In this document: positions 39,540 to 51,070 of the stretch, piece after piece
Position numbering within the stretch: position 1 is the stretch's first letter
Layout: each line of letters opens with the position of its first letter
DNA from: Vicia villosa
Taxonomy: Eukaryota; Streptophyta; Magnoliopsida; Fabales; Fabaceae
DNA length: 64,000 nt
Direction: 5' to 3'
Assembly: GCF_029867415.1 (NCBI RefSeq)
Contig: NC_081183.1
Coordinates: 19,650,404 to 19,714,403, forward strand
The notes under the pieces: model-generated
Told to the model about the DNA's origin: nothing
Seen by the model: only the letters and a program-made list of their open reading frames with translations
Database searches by the model: none
Made by a program: the position numbers and the translations under genes

Positions 39540-39800
39540 GTTATTTTCCTTGTGATGTATTGCGATGTTTGAGTGGACTAATTGTGTTGATCTGTCGTTG
39601 TTGAATCGTTGTTGTCGATTGGTTATTGTGATATATTGTGATGTGGTGATGCTACTACTTTGTGAATTATTGTGAAATGCAGGAAATAAAGTGACGACGA
39701 ATTACCTCTAATTATTGGTAATATTTGCGACATAGGCGTATGCCTCGTGACGATTTTGTCGTGATTATATTTGTGATGTTGCATTCATTGAGTCGCATAT
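39540..39800 (+). other. LTR-like fragment, plus orientation
   Basis: Phrases such as ttgtgatgttgcattcattgagtcgca resemble the central part of the Tekay-type LTRs elsewhere in the window (for example 44520-44545 tttcattgagtcacat), but ends and context are missing. It is joined head-on to a minus-oriented LTR at about 39810. Confidence 0.3.
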
Positions 39801-39809
39801 GAATTCACC

Positions 39810-40731
39810 AAATTCATATTATACATAACCAAAACACAAGTTTCATGTATAAGTTCATTTTTTATTCAAAACCTATCCAAACATTATTGAATAAATTATT
39901 AGAATACATGAAAACCCATCTTAAATCATAAGCATACAAGATCCCAAGTCAAATCATCAAAATCACAAAATTTTCCAGATCAGGCTGCGCTACGCGCCCA
40001 GACTACCGCGCTACGTGTGCTGCGTTTTATAAAATGGTTCGTTTATTTTTCAAGATTATGCTACGCACGCTCCACCGTGCAACACGCCCTCTGCGATATT
40101 TTGAAAAAATCCAATTTTTGACAGCAGTTCCGAAAATCACTTTTAACCAACAAAAGTTCATCCAAACAACAATTAACCATATATATAAGGTTCCTAATCA
40201 TGTTTCTAACCATGGGTCATCATTATAACATCATTAAACATAATTAATTTACAAAATCTCATAGATTTACTCAAACCCTAACATATGAAATTATGAGGAA
40301 TTGAGAGATGAAAACCTAAGCATACTACTACCCATAGCATGTTATACCATACCCATAATAATAAGGATTCTCCCCTCCTTAGGTTAAATCTCCTTCTATT
40401 TTTAGTTACCTTTTTCTCCTCTTTCTCTTATCTTCTCTTGAGCTCTCTCTTTTCTCTTCTTTTACCAAAATGAAAACTATGAGAATGACCTAATTCTCTT
40501 ACTATCATTCTCTTAAGTTAATGGGCTTAGCTACCCATTCCATCCTATTATATATATTCTCAACTATTGAGCTCAATAGCTATTAACTCATTATTATACC
40601 AATAGTTCAATTAACCCTATTAGCATAATAACACATAATTAGTTAATTATCACACCAAATAATAATTAAATAATTATACTAATAATAAAATAGCTATCAA
40701 ATAAATAAAATAGAAAAATTGGGATATTACA
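39810..40731 (-). mobile_element. LTR fragment, Tekay-like, minus orientation
   Basis: The minus strand begins TGTAATATCCCAATTTTTC at 40731, matching the TGTAACATCCCGATTTTTA start of the solo LTR at 41804. It contains GC-rich words (gctacgcgcccag, cgcgctacgtgtgc) near 39985-40080 in an otherwise AT-rich sequence, and a minus-strand gene-like leader (ctctcttttctc reversed) near 40400. The left border is diffuse. It abuts the interrupted PMD-like frame at 40732. Confidence 0.55.
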
Positions 40732-41803
40732 AGACGCCCTCGGCATCTTCATTCGAGGGAACCGATATACTTTTATCAGGTTATCTGCAACCTGTTTAGC
40801 AGATGCCAATTAAGACCACCAATGGTTGAATTCCTTGAATACAAAAAAGGGTTGTTGAAATAGGAAGATTGGGAGTTCTGAGAGTTGAGTAGTTTTTGTG
40901 GAACTTAAGACACTGTTGAAAGCGGTATAGCGGCAAGCAACAAAAGATTTGGAAATATTCATCCGGGATTTATCGTGTCCACAGAGATTGGTGAGAAGAA
41001 CCGCTGTTCGACTATCTCGCGTTCTAAGTTTCATGATTTGGGTGCGGAAAGGTAAATGCGGGAAAAGTAAATAAAAGCAGATAAACAATCTCAATAGCCT
41101 AAGAGAAATAGTTATGGAATTGCATTTCGTTCTACCCGTCGAATACTTAAATCTGAAGATCTATCGCTCTACACTAACAATACGCATCAACATCACCGGG
41201 CATCACTCGAGATGCCACATCGGTGTCCATGTCTGCAACACCGACGAAAGCTCAACCGTACTATTCACATCAGCGATTTCTCCACCGACACAAACAACAC
41301 GGAGGCATTAGACTCGATACCCACTAAGATTGTTAGTCCTGAATCCATGTCTGCAACCCAGAAACTAACAGTTATCATTCCTAATCAAGATCTATGGTGT
41401 TCATGTCTGCAACAACACAAATCCAGAGCATTTAAGCAAAAAGATCAAGAACAACAACAATGATGATTTGTAAAGCGAATATATAAACGATCCCAAGATC
41501 CACAAATATACATACAATAAGAGTAGAAATATACATACAACACCCACCATTGGAATGAAACAAAGGGAAGAGAGAAGATGAACTGGAAAGATCTCACTGG
41601 TACAATGAAATCGAGTCAGATCCATGATCAATCCACATGACGTCGCACCCAATGGTGTTTCCTAAGCCTCTAAACTACCAAAAAAGGATCAGAGCTCAAC
41701 TTGTCAAGAAGAGGTGATAAAAAACCTAGAAAAATCTGTTTAAAACTATTTATACAAACTGATTTACGCACAGCGCGCGACGCGCCCAATCCAGCGCGCG
41801 TAG

Positions 41804-44800
41804 TGTAACATCCCGATTTTTATTAATATTTTATTAATTATATTAGTAATTATATTATTTGGTGTTTTTAATGATTATTTGCTTATTTATTCATTTATGA
41901 TGTTTATTGAAATTTTCGCGTTTTGAGATGATTTAATCGGTATCAGTTCAGGATAGCGGATTGATATTTAATCAAAAAATTTAATGTTTCTATTATTAGA
42001 AACATTAATGAGTTAATATTTAGCGTTTTGGGAATTTTCCGAGTAATTAAGATTAGACCGGAAATATGAGACATTGAGTTATTGGAGGATTTTATTAGTA
42101 TTTATTTTACTATACTATTTTATGTTATTTGGTGTGTTAATTATTTATTTAATTATTTGATATGTTAATTATTTATTTAATTATTTGATGTGTTAATTAT
42201 TTATTTAATTATTTGGTGATATGATAATTAATTTAATTAGTTGACTATGTGTATATTTGTATTGGTTTAATTTATTTGAACTAAATAGAGATATTATAAC
42301 ACTATGTCTTATTGGGCCTAATAATTAAATTAAGGGTATTATTCTTAAGCCCAAATAATATAATATGATAGTAAGAAGTGAAGGGAGTTAGGGTGACATA
42401 TCTTTTTCTTTGGGTCATTTACTGATAGAAGAAAAGTGGAGAAAGAAAAGAGGAAGAAAAATGGAAAAAGGGGAAGAACAAGGGAGAAGCTAGGGTTTCC
42501 AGAAAAATTGAAGAGGTAAGGGGGAGAATCCTTATTATTATGGGTTAATATAATTGGGTCAATGGGTAGAAATATATTTAGGTTGAAATCCCAAATTTTT
42601 ATGATTTTGACATTTTAGATTTTGAACAATAATCCATGAATTTGGAAATGAATTAATATGCTCAGTATTTGTGAGACACACGTCTGTTATATCACTTAAT
42701 TCCTTTTTCTTTTATTCAATTATTGGTGGTGTGTCGTGATTTGCACTTATTTTATTAGGTTTTGAGGATTGGTTATTTGTTCTGTGTCAGTTCTATGCAT
42801 TGATAGATTGAATTAATTTCCAATGTTTTCCTGCATAAGTTCTACTTGACTATAATTAAGGCTCCATGCTTTTTGATAGAACACAAGTGCTGACACGGTA
42901 CTGTTATCATGTATATCCTATTTTTATGAAATCACATTGGAACTTGACCTGGATACAGTTTGGTTCCATTTCTTTTCTCTTCATTTGCATTATGTTGATT
43001 TGCTATGATGTAATTTGACAAAAATTACAAATGAAGTCTGTCTCTGTTTGACACATGTAACATTTGATGTTCCATAGAGGTGCCATAGAAATTCCATGAT
43101 GATCCATGCAAGATCCTAGTATAATTATAAAAATAAAATTGAATATTCTAACAAGATGCAAATGTGGCTTATATTAGTTTATTCAATCCACTGTAGCGAT
43201 ACATATATGCAGTGTATAGTGGATATGAGATGTTATTGTGAAACATTAGTAATCATGTAATAAAAGATAAATCAAAATAGTTTCGTTTGACCGAATAGCC
43301 GAATTAAGTGGTATAATTAGTTGTCCGGAATTTAATGAAAATTTACGTGGTAGCTAAGTCTAATTAGTAGATTAACATGGTGGTGTTATTTTGTTGAAAA
43401 TATGATATTTTACAAATCGACCGAAATTGTGTTTTATTTAAATATTCTTTATAAATAAATTTTAACAATTTAATATAATTGTCAATAGAGTTGTTAGAGT
43501 TGTCAATAGAGTTGTTAGAGTTGACAATAAGTTGTCAGAGTTGTTTAGAGTTATTAAGAGTCATATTTTTAATTGTTTTGCGTAATTTTGACATGTTTAG
43601 AGTTGTTAGTGTATGATGTCGGTGTTTGTTTTTTTTGTTGAAACTTTAACAATTCATATCTTTTGAACCGTAACTCCGTTTGAGTCTCCGTTCGAAGCGT
43701 TAGAAAGCTAGCGCGATATTCTTTTCAATAAAAAAATGGTCTTGAGCAATAGAATGCTAGAAATTGGAAATGGAGTAGAAATAGGAGTGAATTAAATTAA
43801 TATAGTGTGATTATTACTTGGTTAATTAAATTAATAGTTGAATTAATTTTAATAAGACTATTTATTTGGAATATACTTGAACTTGGATAAATTATTCGGT
43901 TATCGGTAAATTACGGTATTTTGGGAATTCGTCCGTAATTGTGTTTTGGCATGAATATGTTTATGTTGAGAATAAATATATGTATATGCTATGATGTTGT
44001 GCTAATATTGATTCTCTATGAGTAGTTGGATAGCATTAATTCTAATAATTAATTGTTTGATGTGGAAAGTGTGTATTCATGTATAATTGACAAAAATGGG
44101 AATTAACATGAGATAGTATGGTTACTAGTGTTAATTGGATTGTGTGAATCGTAATTGATTAATTGGCCTCTCATATGTGAATGATGTGTGTGTTGTGAAT
44201 GTTGTGTACAATTGGTGGATAATTCATAGAGTTGAATTATTGTGATATGCGGAAAGTTAAGATGGTAGGGATGATCTTAATTGCATATATTTGTGATATT
44301 GTACATGTATTCATATCATAGTGTGCCTTGAAACACAGGTGGATTTGCTTTGAAACACAAGCGGGCTTGGATTCTAGAGTGAACCGGAAGCGTAAACTAT
44401 ATGTTTACAATTGGTGGACTTTGGTCTTGTCCGAATCGGAAGTGTGGCTTAGATTCTAGAGTTATGAATCGGAGGCCGGTGAAACTTAGAATTTCACATT
44501 GGTACCACATGCATAGTGTCACATGTTTCATTGAGTCACATTAGAGTTATGTGATAGTTGATTATGTGCATTATGTTGTTATGATATGTGCTTGAATATG
44601 ATAATTGATTATGTGCATTATGTTGTTGTGGTAAGTGTACGAGTGAACAATTGATTATGTGCATTGATGTAGTGATGCTATGTGTATGAGTTTGGTAATT
44701 GATTATGTACACTTGGTTTGTAGTGATAATCGTATTAGTTGATAATTGGGAAGGGGTGATGTTTGAATACGTAATTGGTTAAATGCGAGAATACGTGATA

Positions 44801-45504
44801 ATTATGGCTATGTGTATAATTGAGAATATAGTATTGAGATATTATACTCTTATACTTGGTGTATGCTCAATATATGTGAGTATATTGATTCATATTATTT
44901 TACATGACTAGGCAAGGTGTTATGAATTCCTATACTTGTTGATTTTAACCATTGTATCTCATTATACTTTCTTCATAATGGTTTGTATTCTCACCCTTCT
45001 GTTTTAATGTTGCCCTCGTTTGGCGACATGCAGGTTTGACGATTAGTAGCTGGCATGTGATCTAGTCGGAGTTTCGTCCGAGTTGCTTCGTAATTAAGTA
45101 GCGAGTCAATGCTCTGGTCATGTAACACTGGGTAGCTTAGATGTCGAACTCATGTTCTATTTGCTTATGTATTTTGTTATAACTGGTGAACCTGTTTAAT
45201 TAGTTACTTGTTGTTGAAAGGCTTTAGGCCAAATATTATGATCATGGTATGGGACATGTATCATTTATATGAAACACATGAGTATTAATTCCACTGTTAA
45301 TGCATATTCTGGATGAATTATGATTATATGTCAGGTGTTATTTGAAATGACCAGGTGTATTGTATTTTATGGATAAATGCTGTCGGTTTTAAAAGCTTTT
45401 TTTTAGTTTTTGAAAACGTCGATGTGACGCTCTTTTGAGTTATATGCATGCTTATTCTCTGATTATATGCTTATTATTTTATGGGGTAAAAAAAGGGTGT
45501 TACA
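41804..45504 (+). mobile_element. 3.7-kb solo LTR, Tekay-like, with 5-bp TSD
   Basis: Starts TGTAACATCCCGATTTTT and ends AAAAAGGGTGTTACA, flanked by CGTAG at 41799-41803 and 45505-45509. The uninterrupted sister LTR at about 48855-48875 supplies the empty site (gcgcgtaacgcgctctcac), confirming the duplication. There is no PBS, PPT or coding region, so it is a solo LTR. It contains a 28-bp unit x3 (42125-42208), a roughly 20-bp aGAGTTGTCAATA array (43478-43560) and about 57-bp repeats near 44545-44700. Confidence 0.92.
42125..42208. repeat. 28-bp tandem repeat x 3
   Basis: Units of the form ttatttg(g/a)t(g/a)tgttaa followed by ttatttatttaa start at 42125, 42153 and 42181, with a partial fourth at 42209. 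They lie inside the solo LTR. Confidence 0.9.
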
Positions 45505-45890
45505 CGTAGCGTGCTCTTACTTATGTACCAAACCGCCCTAACGCGCGAAGCGCCTTAAAAAGCGCGCGACGCGCCCAAACTTCTGCCAGCATATGTTCTT
45601 CAAACTCAAAGAGGGCGCGAAGCGCCCTGCACCAGAACAGTAGAATTATTTCCTCTTTGCTCTCGCAGCCGTGTCTTCGACACTTTATTCCTCAAGGCTC
45701 CGAAAACGCAAGAATACCTACAAAAATACAACAAAACTATCAAACGGTATAAAAGTGTATGAAAATACAAGTATTCGTAAAGTACACGTAATTACTCAAA
45801 AATGGGGGATTATTCAAACGGTATTAACAAAAAGCATTGATAAGTGCCACTATTTACATACACAAAATAACTACAATTTGACACTTAACA

Positions 45891-47960
45891 ACTCTCCCCA
45901 ACTAGAATTTGTTTGTCCTCAAACAAGGCCAAACACTCAAATCGCAAAAGTAAAAATTCAAAAAATCAAGAATCAACAAGATTTGGAAAAACGAAACAAT
46001 TGTACGGTTCAAACAAAAACGTACAAACAAAGTAAATACTTACCACTATCCTACAACGACAACATGAAAATGAAACGATTCCTAAGTACAAAAATTCATA
46101 CAAAACATCCAAAAACAAAACAAGCTCAATAATGAATCACGCCTAGCAAAAACTCATCGGTAGATGAAAAACACCGAAAGGTGAGGACTTTGAACACTCA
46201 CCCGACAAACTTGCAAACAATAGACAAAATTATGCATTCATCTAAAAATAGTATTGAAAATGCAACGACACGAATCACAAGGGCTTTCAAGGTTGTAATG
46301 TGGCTCGGTTAACAAACAAGTGATAAGTCCTAAAGCTAATTGAAACAAAAACTTGCCTAAACCTAAGGGAGTAATTACTTCCACAAAGTTTCAAACAATA
46401 TAATTTCAATCAAACTTCTTCTTTATCACAAATTGTCAAACCAAAACATAATACTTATTAGCACACTCTTATTCCAAACTCTTTTTGTTCTTTTCTTATT
46501 CAAATTTTTCTCTTTTTTCTTTCTTTTTCTTTTCTTTCTTTTTCACATTTTTTTCTTTTCTTATCACAACCTCATAATCAATCAACCAAATAGTAAGTAA
46601 ACATTCTCTCCCCAACTTGAATTCAACCATATTATCAAAGTGTGAATACTCCCTACTTTCTAAGGCAAGGTAAAAATTCAAACCAAACATCATGGTTGAG
46701 GGTTCAAGAAAACAAAGAATCAACTTCCATACAAAAATGAGAACCAAACACTCATAAACAAGCATTTAGCAAAAACAACATGGACATTGACCAAAAGGCT
46801 CAAAAGGGATACTAATGATCTCACACTCACAAGGTGAATTGAATATTTGGCTATGGTAGTTGTGCTCAAAATCAAACAAGTGCCTTGATCACTTTCGTGC
46901 ATTCACAAAAACAATACAAATGAAAGATTAAACATAATAATATCCAGTTAAAACAAGAATTGTCGGTCTCTCGCATATATATACAATGGAAAGCCACCTC
47001 ACATTTATGGTAAAAAGGGGAAACTAATTATGATTCAAGTCATGAGCAAGTTATGCAAAAAGAATGAATAATATGAAATTTATACAAATGAAAAGTCTCA
47101 TAAACATACTATGCTATAGAAAGCGATAAACGAGTACCTTGCGACGCACAAATTTGAACAATCATTACCGCACAACCGACATGTTGAATCTATCACAATC
47201 GGAGAATTACCAAATGTGACTCCAAGTAATCGGGCCATAATTTGAGTCTAAACACAAACAAAAGAATTAAAAATAAATCGATAAAATACTATACTATAAA
47301 GCCTTGGTGTAAGTGGGAAAAAGGCGAGCCGAGTGACCCGTTAAAAAGAGGTCACTGGCCAAAAGCAACCCAGCGCGCGACGCACCTATGAGCGCGCGAC
47401 GCGCGCTACACCAGAAAAACCAGACCAGTCTAAAAAGATAGATTTTCTAGTGAGCCACCACTTAACACCTACACAACTCAGTTACAGAAAAACAGAAAAA
47501 TAAAACCGTTGGGGTGCCTCCCAACAAGCGCTCGTTTAACGTCGTTAGCTCGACGCCTTTATTGTTTCGTGAATGGTAAGAAACTTCCTCGCGGTACGCC
47601 AATGCTTTCGCCTCAAACGCAACCTAAAGAAAATGACCTAACCACACACTTGAACAAACGTTACAAAACCATAAAATTTACAACAAAACATAAACAACAC
47701 ATATATGCAAATACTCAAACAATAAGAAGAACACAATTACAACGGAATGGTGAAATTGACTAAACAAGTTGAAAAATGAAGATATGTAATTTAAGAGCTA
47801 ATCCGAGTTCAACTTGTTTAGTCAGTTTACCAAACAAAACGAAACAAGTATAACTATACAAGAAAATACAAGTATGAGTCTATACACAAAATATACGCTA
47901 TGGACATATATACGAAACTTAAAATATAAAACCATCGCAATGCGATTACTCTCAACCAAT
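45891..47960 (-). other. Internal region of the non-autonomous element, no ORF
   Basis: About 2.1 kb between PPT and PBS. No gag, protease, RT or integrase motif is visible in any frame. The phrase gcctcccaacaagcgctcgt near 47515-47534 is one I associate with gypsy-element spacer sequence in legumes. The GC-rich words cagcgcgcgacgc and gagcgcgcgacgcgcgc recur at 47370-47405, as in the LTRs. The length and lack of coding match a LARD-type element. Confidence 0.7.
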
Positions 47961-47977
47961 CCCCGGCAACGGCGCCA
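47961..47977 (-). other. Primer-binding site, Asp-tRNA type
   Basis: ccccggcaacggcgcca (plus strand), read on the minus strand as TGGCGCCGTTGCCGGGG, lies three bases from the LTR end at 47981. This is the PBS of Athila-type plant elements. Confidence 0.9.
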
Positions 47978-47980
47978 TTT

Positions 47981-49268
47981 TGTTGAGGCGGTAATGCGGC
48001 AAGCAACAAAAGATTTGGAAATATTCATCCGGGATTTATCGTGTCCACAGAGATTGGTGAGAAGAACCGCCGTTCGACTATCTCGCGTTCTAAGTTTCAT
48101 GATTTGGGTGCGGAAAGGTAAATGCGGGAAAAGTAAATAAAAGCAGATAAACAATCTCAATAGCCTAAGAGAAATAGTTATGGAATTGCATTTCGTTCTA
48201 CCCGTCGAATACTTAAATCTGAAGATCTATCGCTCTACACAAACAATACGCATCAACATCACCGGGCATCACTCGAGATGCCACATCGATGTCCATGTCT
48301 GCAACACCGACGAAAGCTCAACCGTACTATTCACATCAGCGATTTCTCCACCGACACAAACAACACGGAGGCATTAGACTCGATACCCACTAAGATTGTT
48401 AGTCCTGAATCCATGTCTGCAACCCAGAAACTAACAGTTATCATTCCTAATCAAGATCTATGGTGTTCATGTCTGCAACAACACAAATCCAGAGCATTTA
48501 AGCAAAAAGATCAAGAACAACAACAATGATGATTTGTAAAGTGAATATATAAACGATCCCAAGATCCACAAATATACATACAATAAGAGTAGAAATATAC
48601 ATACAACACCCACCATTGGAATGAAACAAAGGGAAGAGAGAAGATGAACTGGAAAGATCTCACCGGTACAATGAAATCGAGTCAGATCCATGATCAATCC
48701 ACATGACGTCGCACCCAATGGTGTTTCCTAAGCCTCTAAACTACCAAAAAAGGATCAGAGCTCAACTTGTCAAGAAGAGGTGATAAAAAACCTAGAAAAA
48801 TCTGTTTAAAACTATTTATACAAACTGATTTATGCACAGCGCGCGACGCGCCCAATCCAGTGCGCGTAACGCGCTCTCACTTATGTACCAAACCGCCCTA
48901 ACGCGCGAAGCGCCCTAAAAAGCGCGCGACGCGCCCAAACTTCTGCCAGCATATGTTCTTCAAACTCAAAGAGGGCGCGACGCGCCCTACAGCGCGGAAG
49001 CGCCCTGCACCAGAACAGCAGAATTATTTCCTCTTTGCTCTCCCAGTCGTGTCTTCGATACTTTATTCCTCAAGGCTCCGAAAACGCAAGAATACCTACA
49101 AAAATACAACAAAACTATCAAACGGTATAAAAGTGTATGAAAATACAAGTATTCGTAAAGTACACGTAATTACTCAAAAATGGGGGATTATTCAAACGGT
49201 ATTAATAAAAAGCATTGATAAGTGCCACTATTTACATACACAAAATAACTACAATTTGACACTTAACA
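47981..49268 (-). repeat. 5' LTR of the Athila/Tat-like element
   Basis: 1288 bp, TGTTAAGTG...GCCTCAACA on the minus strand, nearly identical to 40914-45890 without its insertion. It carries one extra 18-bp GC-rich segment near 48980-49000 (gcgcgacgcgccctacagcg region). It serves as the empty-site reference for the solo LTR. Confidence 0.9.
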
Positions 49269-51070
49269 AACACGCTACATGATTCTTAGCATTTAATTGT
49301 CGAGCAACCCAAATGATATCGAGATGGTGAGAGAATAAATATTTGGGTAACATTTGGCTAAGACCAAATTGTCGAGCCATTAGATTGGGTTGGTAACTCA
49401 TGAAACCATTCTCTTTTATGCATATGTCGATTCTGTAAGATAAAAGGGTGGGAGTCAAAAATGCTCTCCATACGACATTCGATTGGGCAGCATCTCTTGA
49501 GGAAATGCCAGAAAAGGGATTTCTAAACTAGGAGGGACCAACGCTTCGATCCACAAAAGGATCCATAACTGAAATGAATGTTGCAGTTTCAAGGAACATA
49601 TTGACATACTTCATGAAAATATACATGTCAGGGGTCTCTAGGAGGGTAGTCAATGCAAGCCTCACTCCTTCGATATGCCTACTTTCAGACATACACATGA
49701 TATCCTCCGACACAGGGTAACCTAATTTGTGTTCGAAAGTGGCATTTAGCCAATATTGCAAGAGCCAATAAGGTCCCGATAGAGCAAATGATCTATTGGC
49801 AGTATGAAGAAGTTTGATTTTTAAAGTAGAACATCCCAAATTATGGTACAAATATGCCAACAAAAACTTGCCTAAAGAAATTTGTCGATCCTCATGGATC
49901 AAGATCGCTAGAGGAATGAAGCCTTTGGCTATCTATAATGAGCATGGACAAAAAAGGAAATACGAGAGCCACAAGGTTAGGAAGGCAATATGTTCCATGT
50001 CAAAACCTCCTTGGTGTCCTTGACGTGATGGTCAGCAATGTAGTGTTTGAGGCAGGGATATTTGAAGTCGAATGAATGGTCCGTTTCTAGAGTTGCATCG
50101 AAAATTTCACCCAAAGGGGAAAGGCCAGTGATGGCTGTCACGTTAAATAGTGTAGACATCATCCTGCCACAAGGAAACTAGAAGGCATTGTTCGATTCAT
50201 CCTAGAAGAGAATCAAAGAGAGAATGATACAAGGATTGATTCGGTAAGCTTACCTTGATATTTGGATGGCGTTGAAAATGCCAACCTCCACCCACTGTGC
50301 TTTGTGTTTTGACTTAACCTTGGAAAGCCAAGCCAAATAGTTCTTGTTCCCTAGAGCAAGCATAAAATGAAAAACCCTAGAAGAAGGGTCCATGAACGTC
50401 AGATCGAACGCTCTTTTCTCAAAATCTGGAGGCTTCGCTGGGGTATGGAAGGGGAAGAACTTTTGAACCTTCGATGGTTGTATCCTCGCATTTGGGTAGG
50501 GGCCATGGAAGGCACAAAGTTTGGTGTCAACAATGAAAGGAATCATCATATGTTGTTGTCATTTCTTATCCCTTGATTCCTCAGAAGATGATGGTTGAGG
50601 AATAGCTTGCAACCTTTTCTATCAAAGAGAAAGCTACAAGATTATTACGAGTGTTGATGGGAGTTAGAGACATTCCATGATGATGGGAAGAAAACAACGA
50701 GAAAGAAAAGGTTTTTTTCTATAGTTTAGTGAACTTGAAGAGAACAAAGAGGAAGAAACTTTGAGAAAGAAAAGATGATGATATTTTGAGAAGAAATAAA
50801 CGCCAAAATTGAACAATTGGCAGCTACATATAGGCGAAAAATGGTTCTGTTTTTAGGAAGTATGAGAGTTGGTGATAGTAGCTTGAAAAACCACGATATA
50901 GAGAGTAGGGGTAATCATGAGAAGTGATGGGAAAACCTCGAAAATTGCAGCACAAAAAGTGGTAATCATGACCGATGACATCAGTTATAGACTGACAATC
51001 GAAAATTCAAAAGAGTAGAAAAGGCTCAGGCTTCTCAATCGAGCATGGTCGAAATTAAAACTGGCTTTTT

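Larger units (their letters stand above)
40914..45890 (-). repeat. 3' LTR of the Athila/Tat-like element (interrupted)
   Basis: About 1271 bp of LTR once the nested solo LTR (41804-45504) and its duplicated CGTAG are removed. The minus-strand TATA box (gtataaatagttttaa) lies near 41740-41757. The several 60-95 codon ORFs here are duplicated in the other LTR and are not genes. Confidence 0.88.
40914..49268 (-). mobile_element. Non-autonomous Athila/Tat-like LTR retrotransposon
   Basis: Minus orientation. The 5' LTR is 49268-47981, the PBS about 47977-47961, the internal region 47980-45891 has no intact ORF, a PPT-like tract ctagttggggagagt lies just inside 45891-45905, and the 3' LTR is 45890-40914, interrupted. 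LTR ends are TGTTAAGTG...CAACA. Flanks gacac (40909-40913) and aacac (49269-49273) match at 4 of 5 bases, consistent with a 5-bp target duplication with one change. The PBS matches the 3' end of Asp tRNA, as in Athila-type elements. The two LTRs differ at roughly 1-2% of positions plus one 18-bp indel, so the insertion is young. Confidence 0.88.
40732..50549 (-). pseudogene. Aminotransferase-like plant mobile domain ORF, split by a retrotransposon
   Basis: Minus-strand pieces in order are 50549-50254 (MMIPFIVDTKLCAFHG...), a possible 52-bp intron, and 50201-49977, where DESNNAF*FPCGRMMS has a stop in place of an expected Trp and continues TAITGLSPLGE. Then come 49902-49528 (GKFLLAYLYHNLGCSTLKIK, SGPYWLLQYWLNATFEHKLG) and 49458-49269 (LPKYLFSHHLDIIWVARQ to NHVAC). 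The frame is then cut by the element at 40914-49268. Downstream of it, 40913-40820 reads QPFFVFKEFNHWWS, the family's EFNxWW region, in a shifted frame. This is the PMD class annotated as aminotransferase-like. It is dead through stops, frameshift and insertion. Confidence 0.75.

Noticed and set aside
40810..41652. Several 65-94 codon ORFs that are duplicated at 47822-48718
   Set aside because: The duplication is the LTR pair of one element; the ORFs have no domain and cross LTR signals.
42125..42208. CRISPR-like evenly spaced repeats
   Set aside because: Units are directly adjacent with no spacers, inside a plant LTR; this is a tandem repeat.
45671..46132. 153-codon plus-strand ORF, Lys/Asn/Thr-rich
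   Set aside because: It starts in the LTR, crosses the LTR/PPT border and lies antisense to the element; A-rich composition explains its length.
47814..48140. 108-codon ORF
   Set aside because: It spans the PBS and LTR border of the non-autonomous element.
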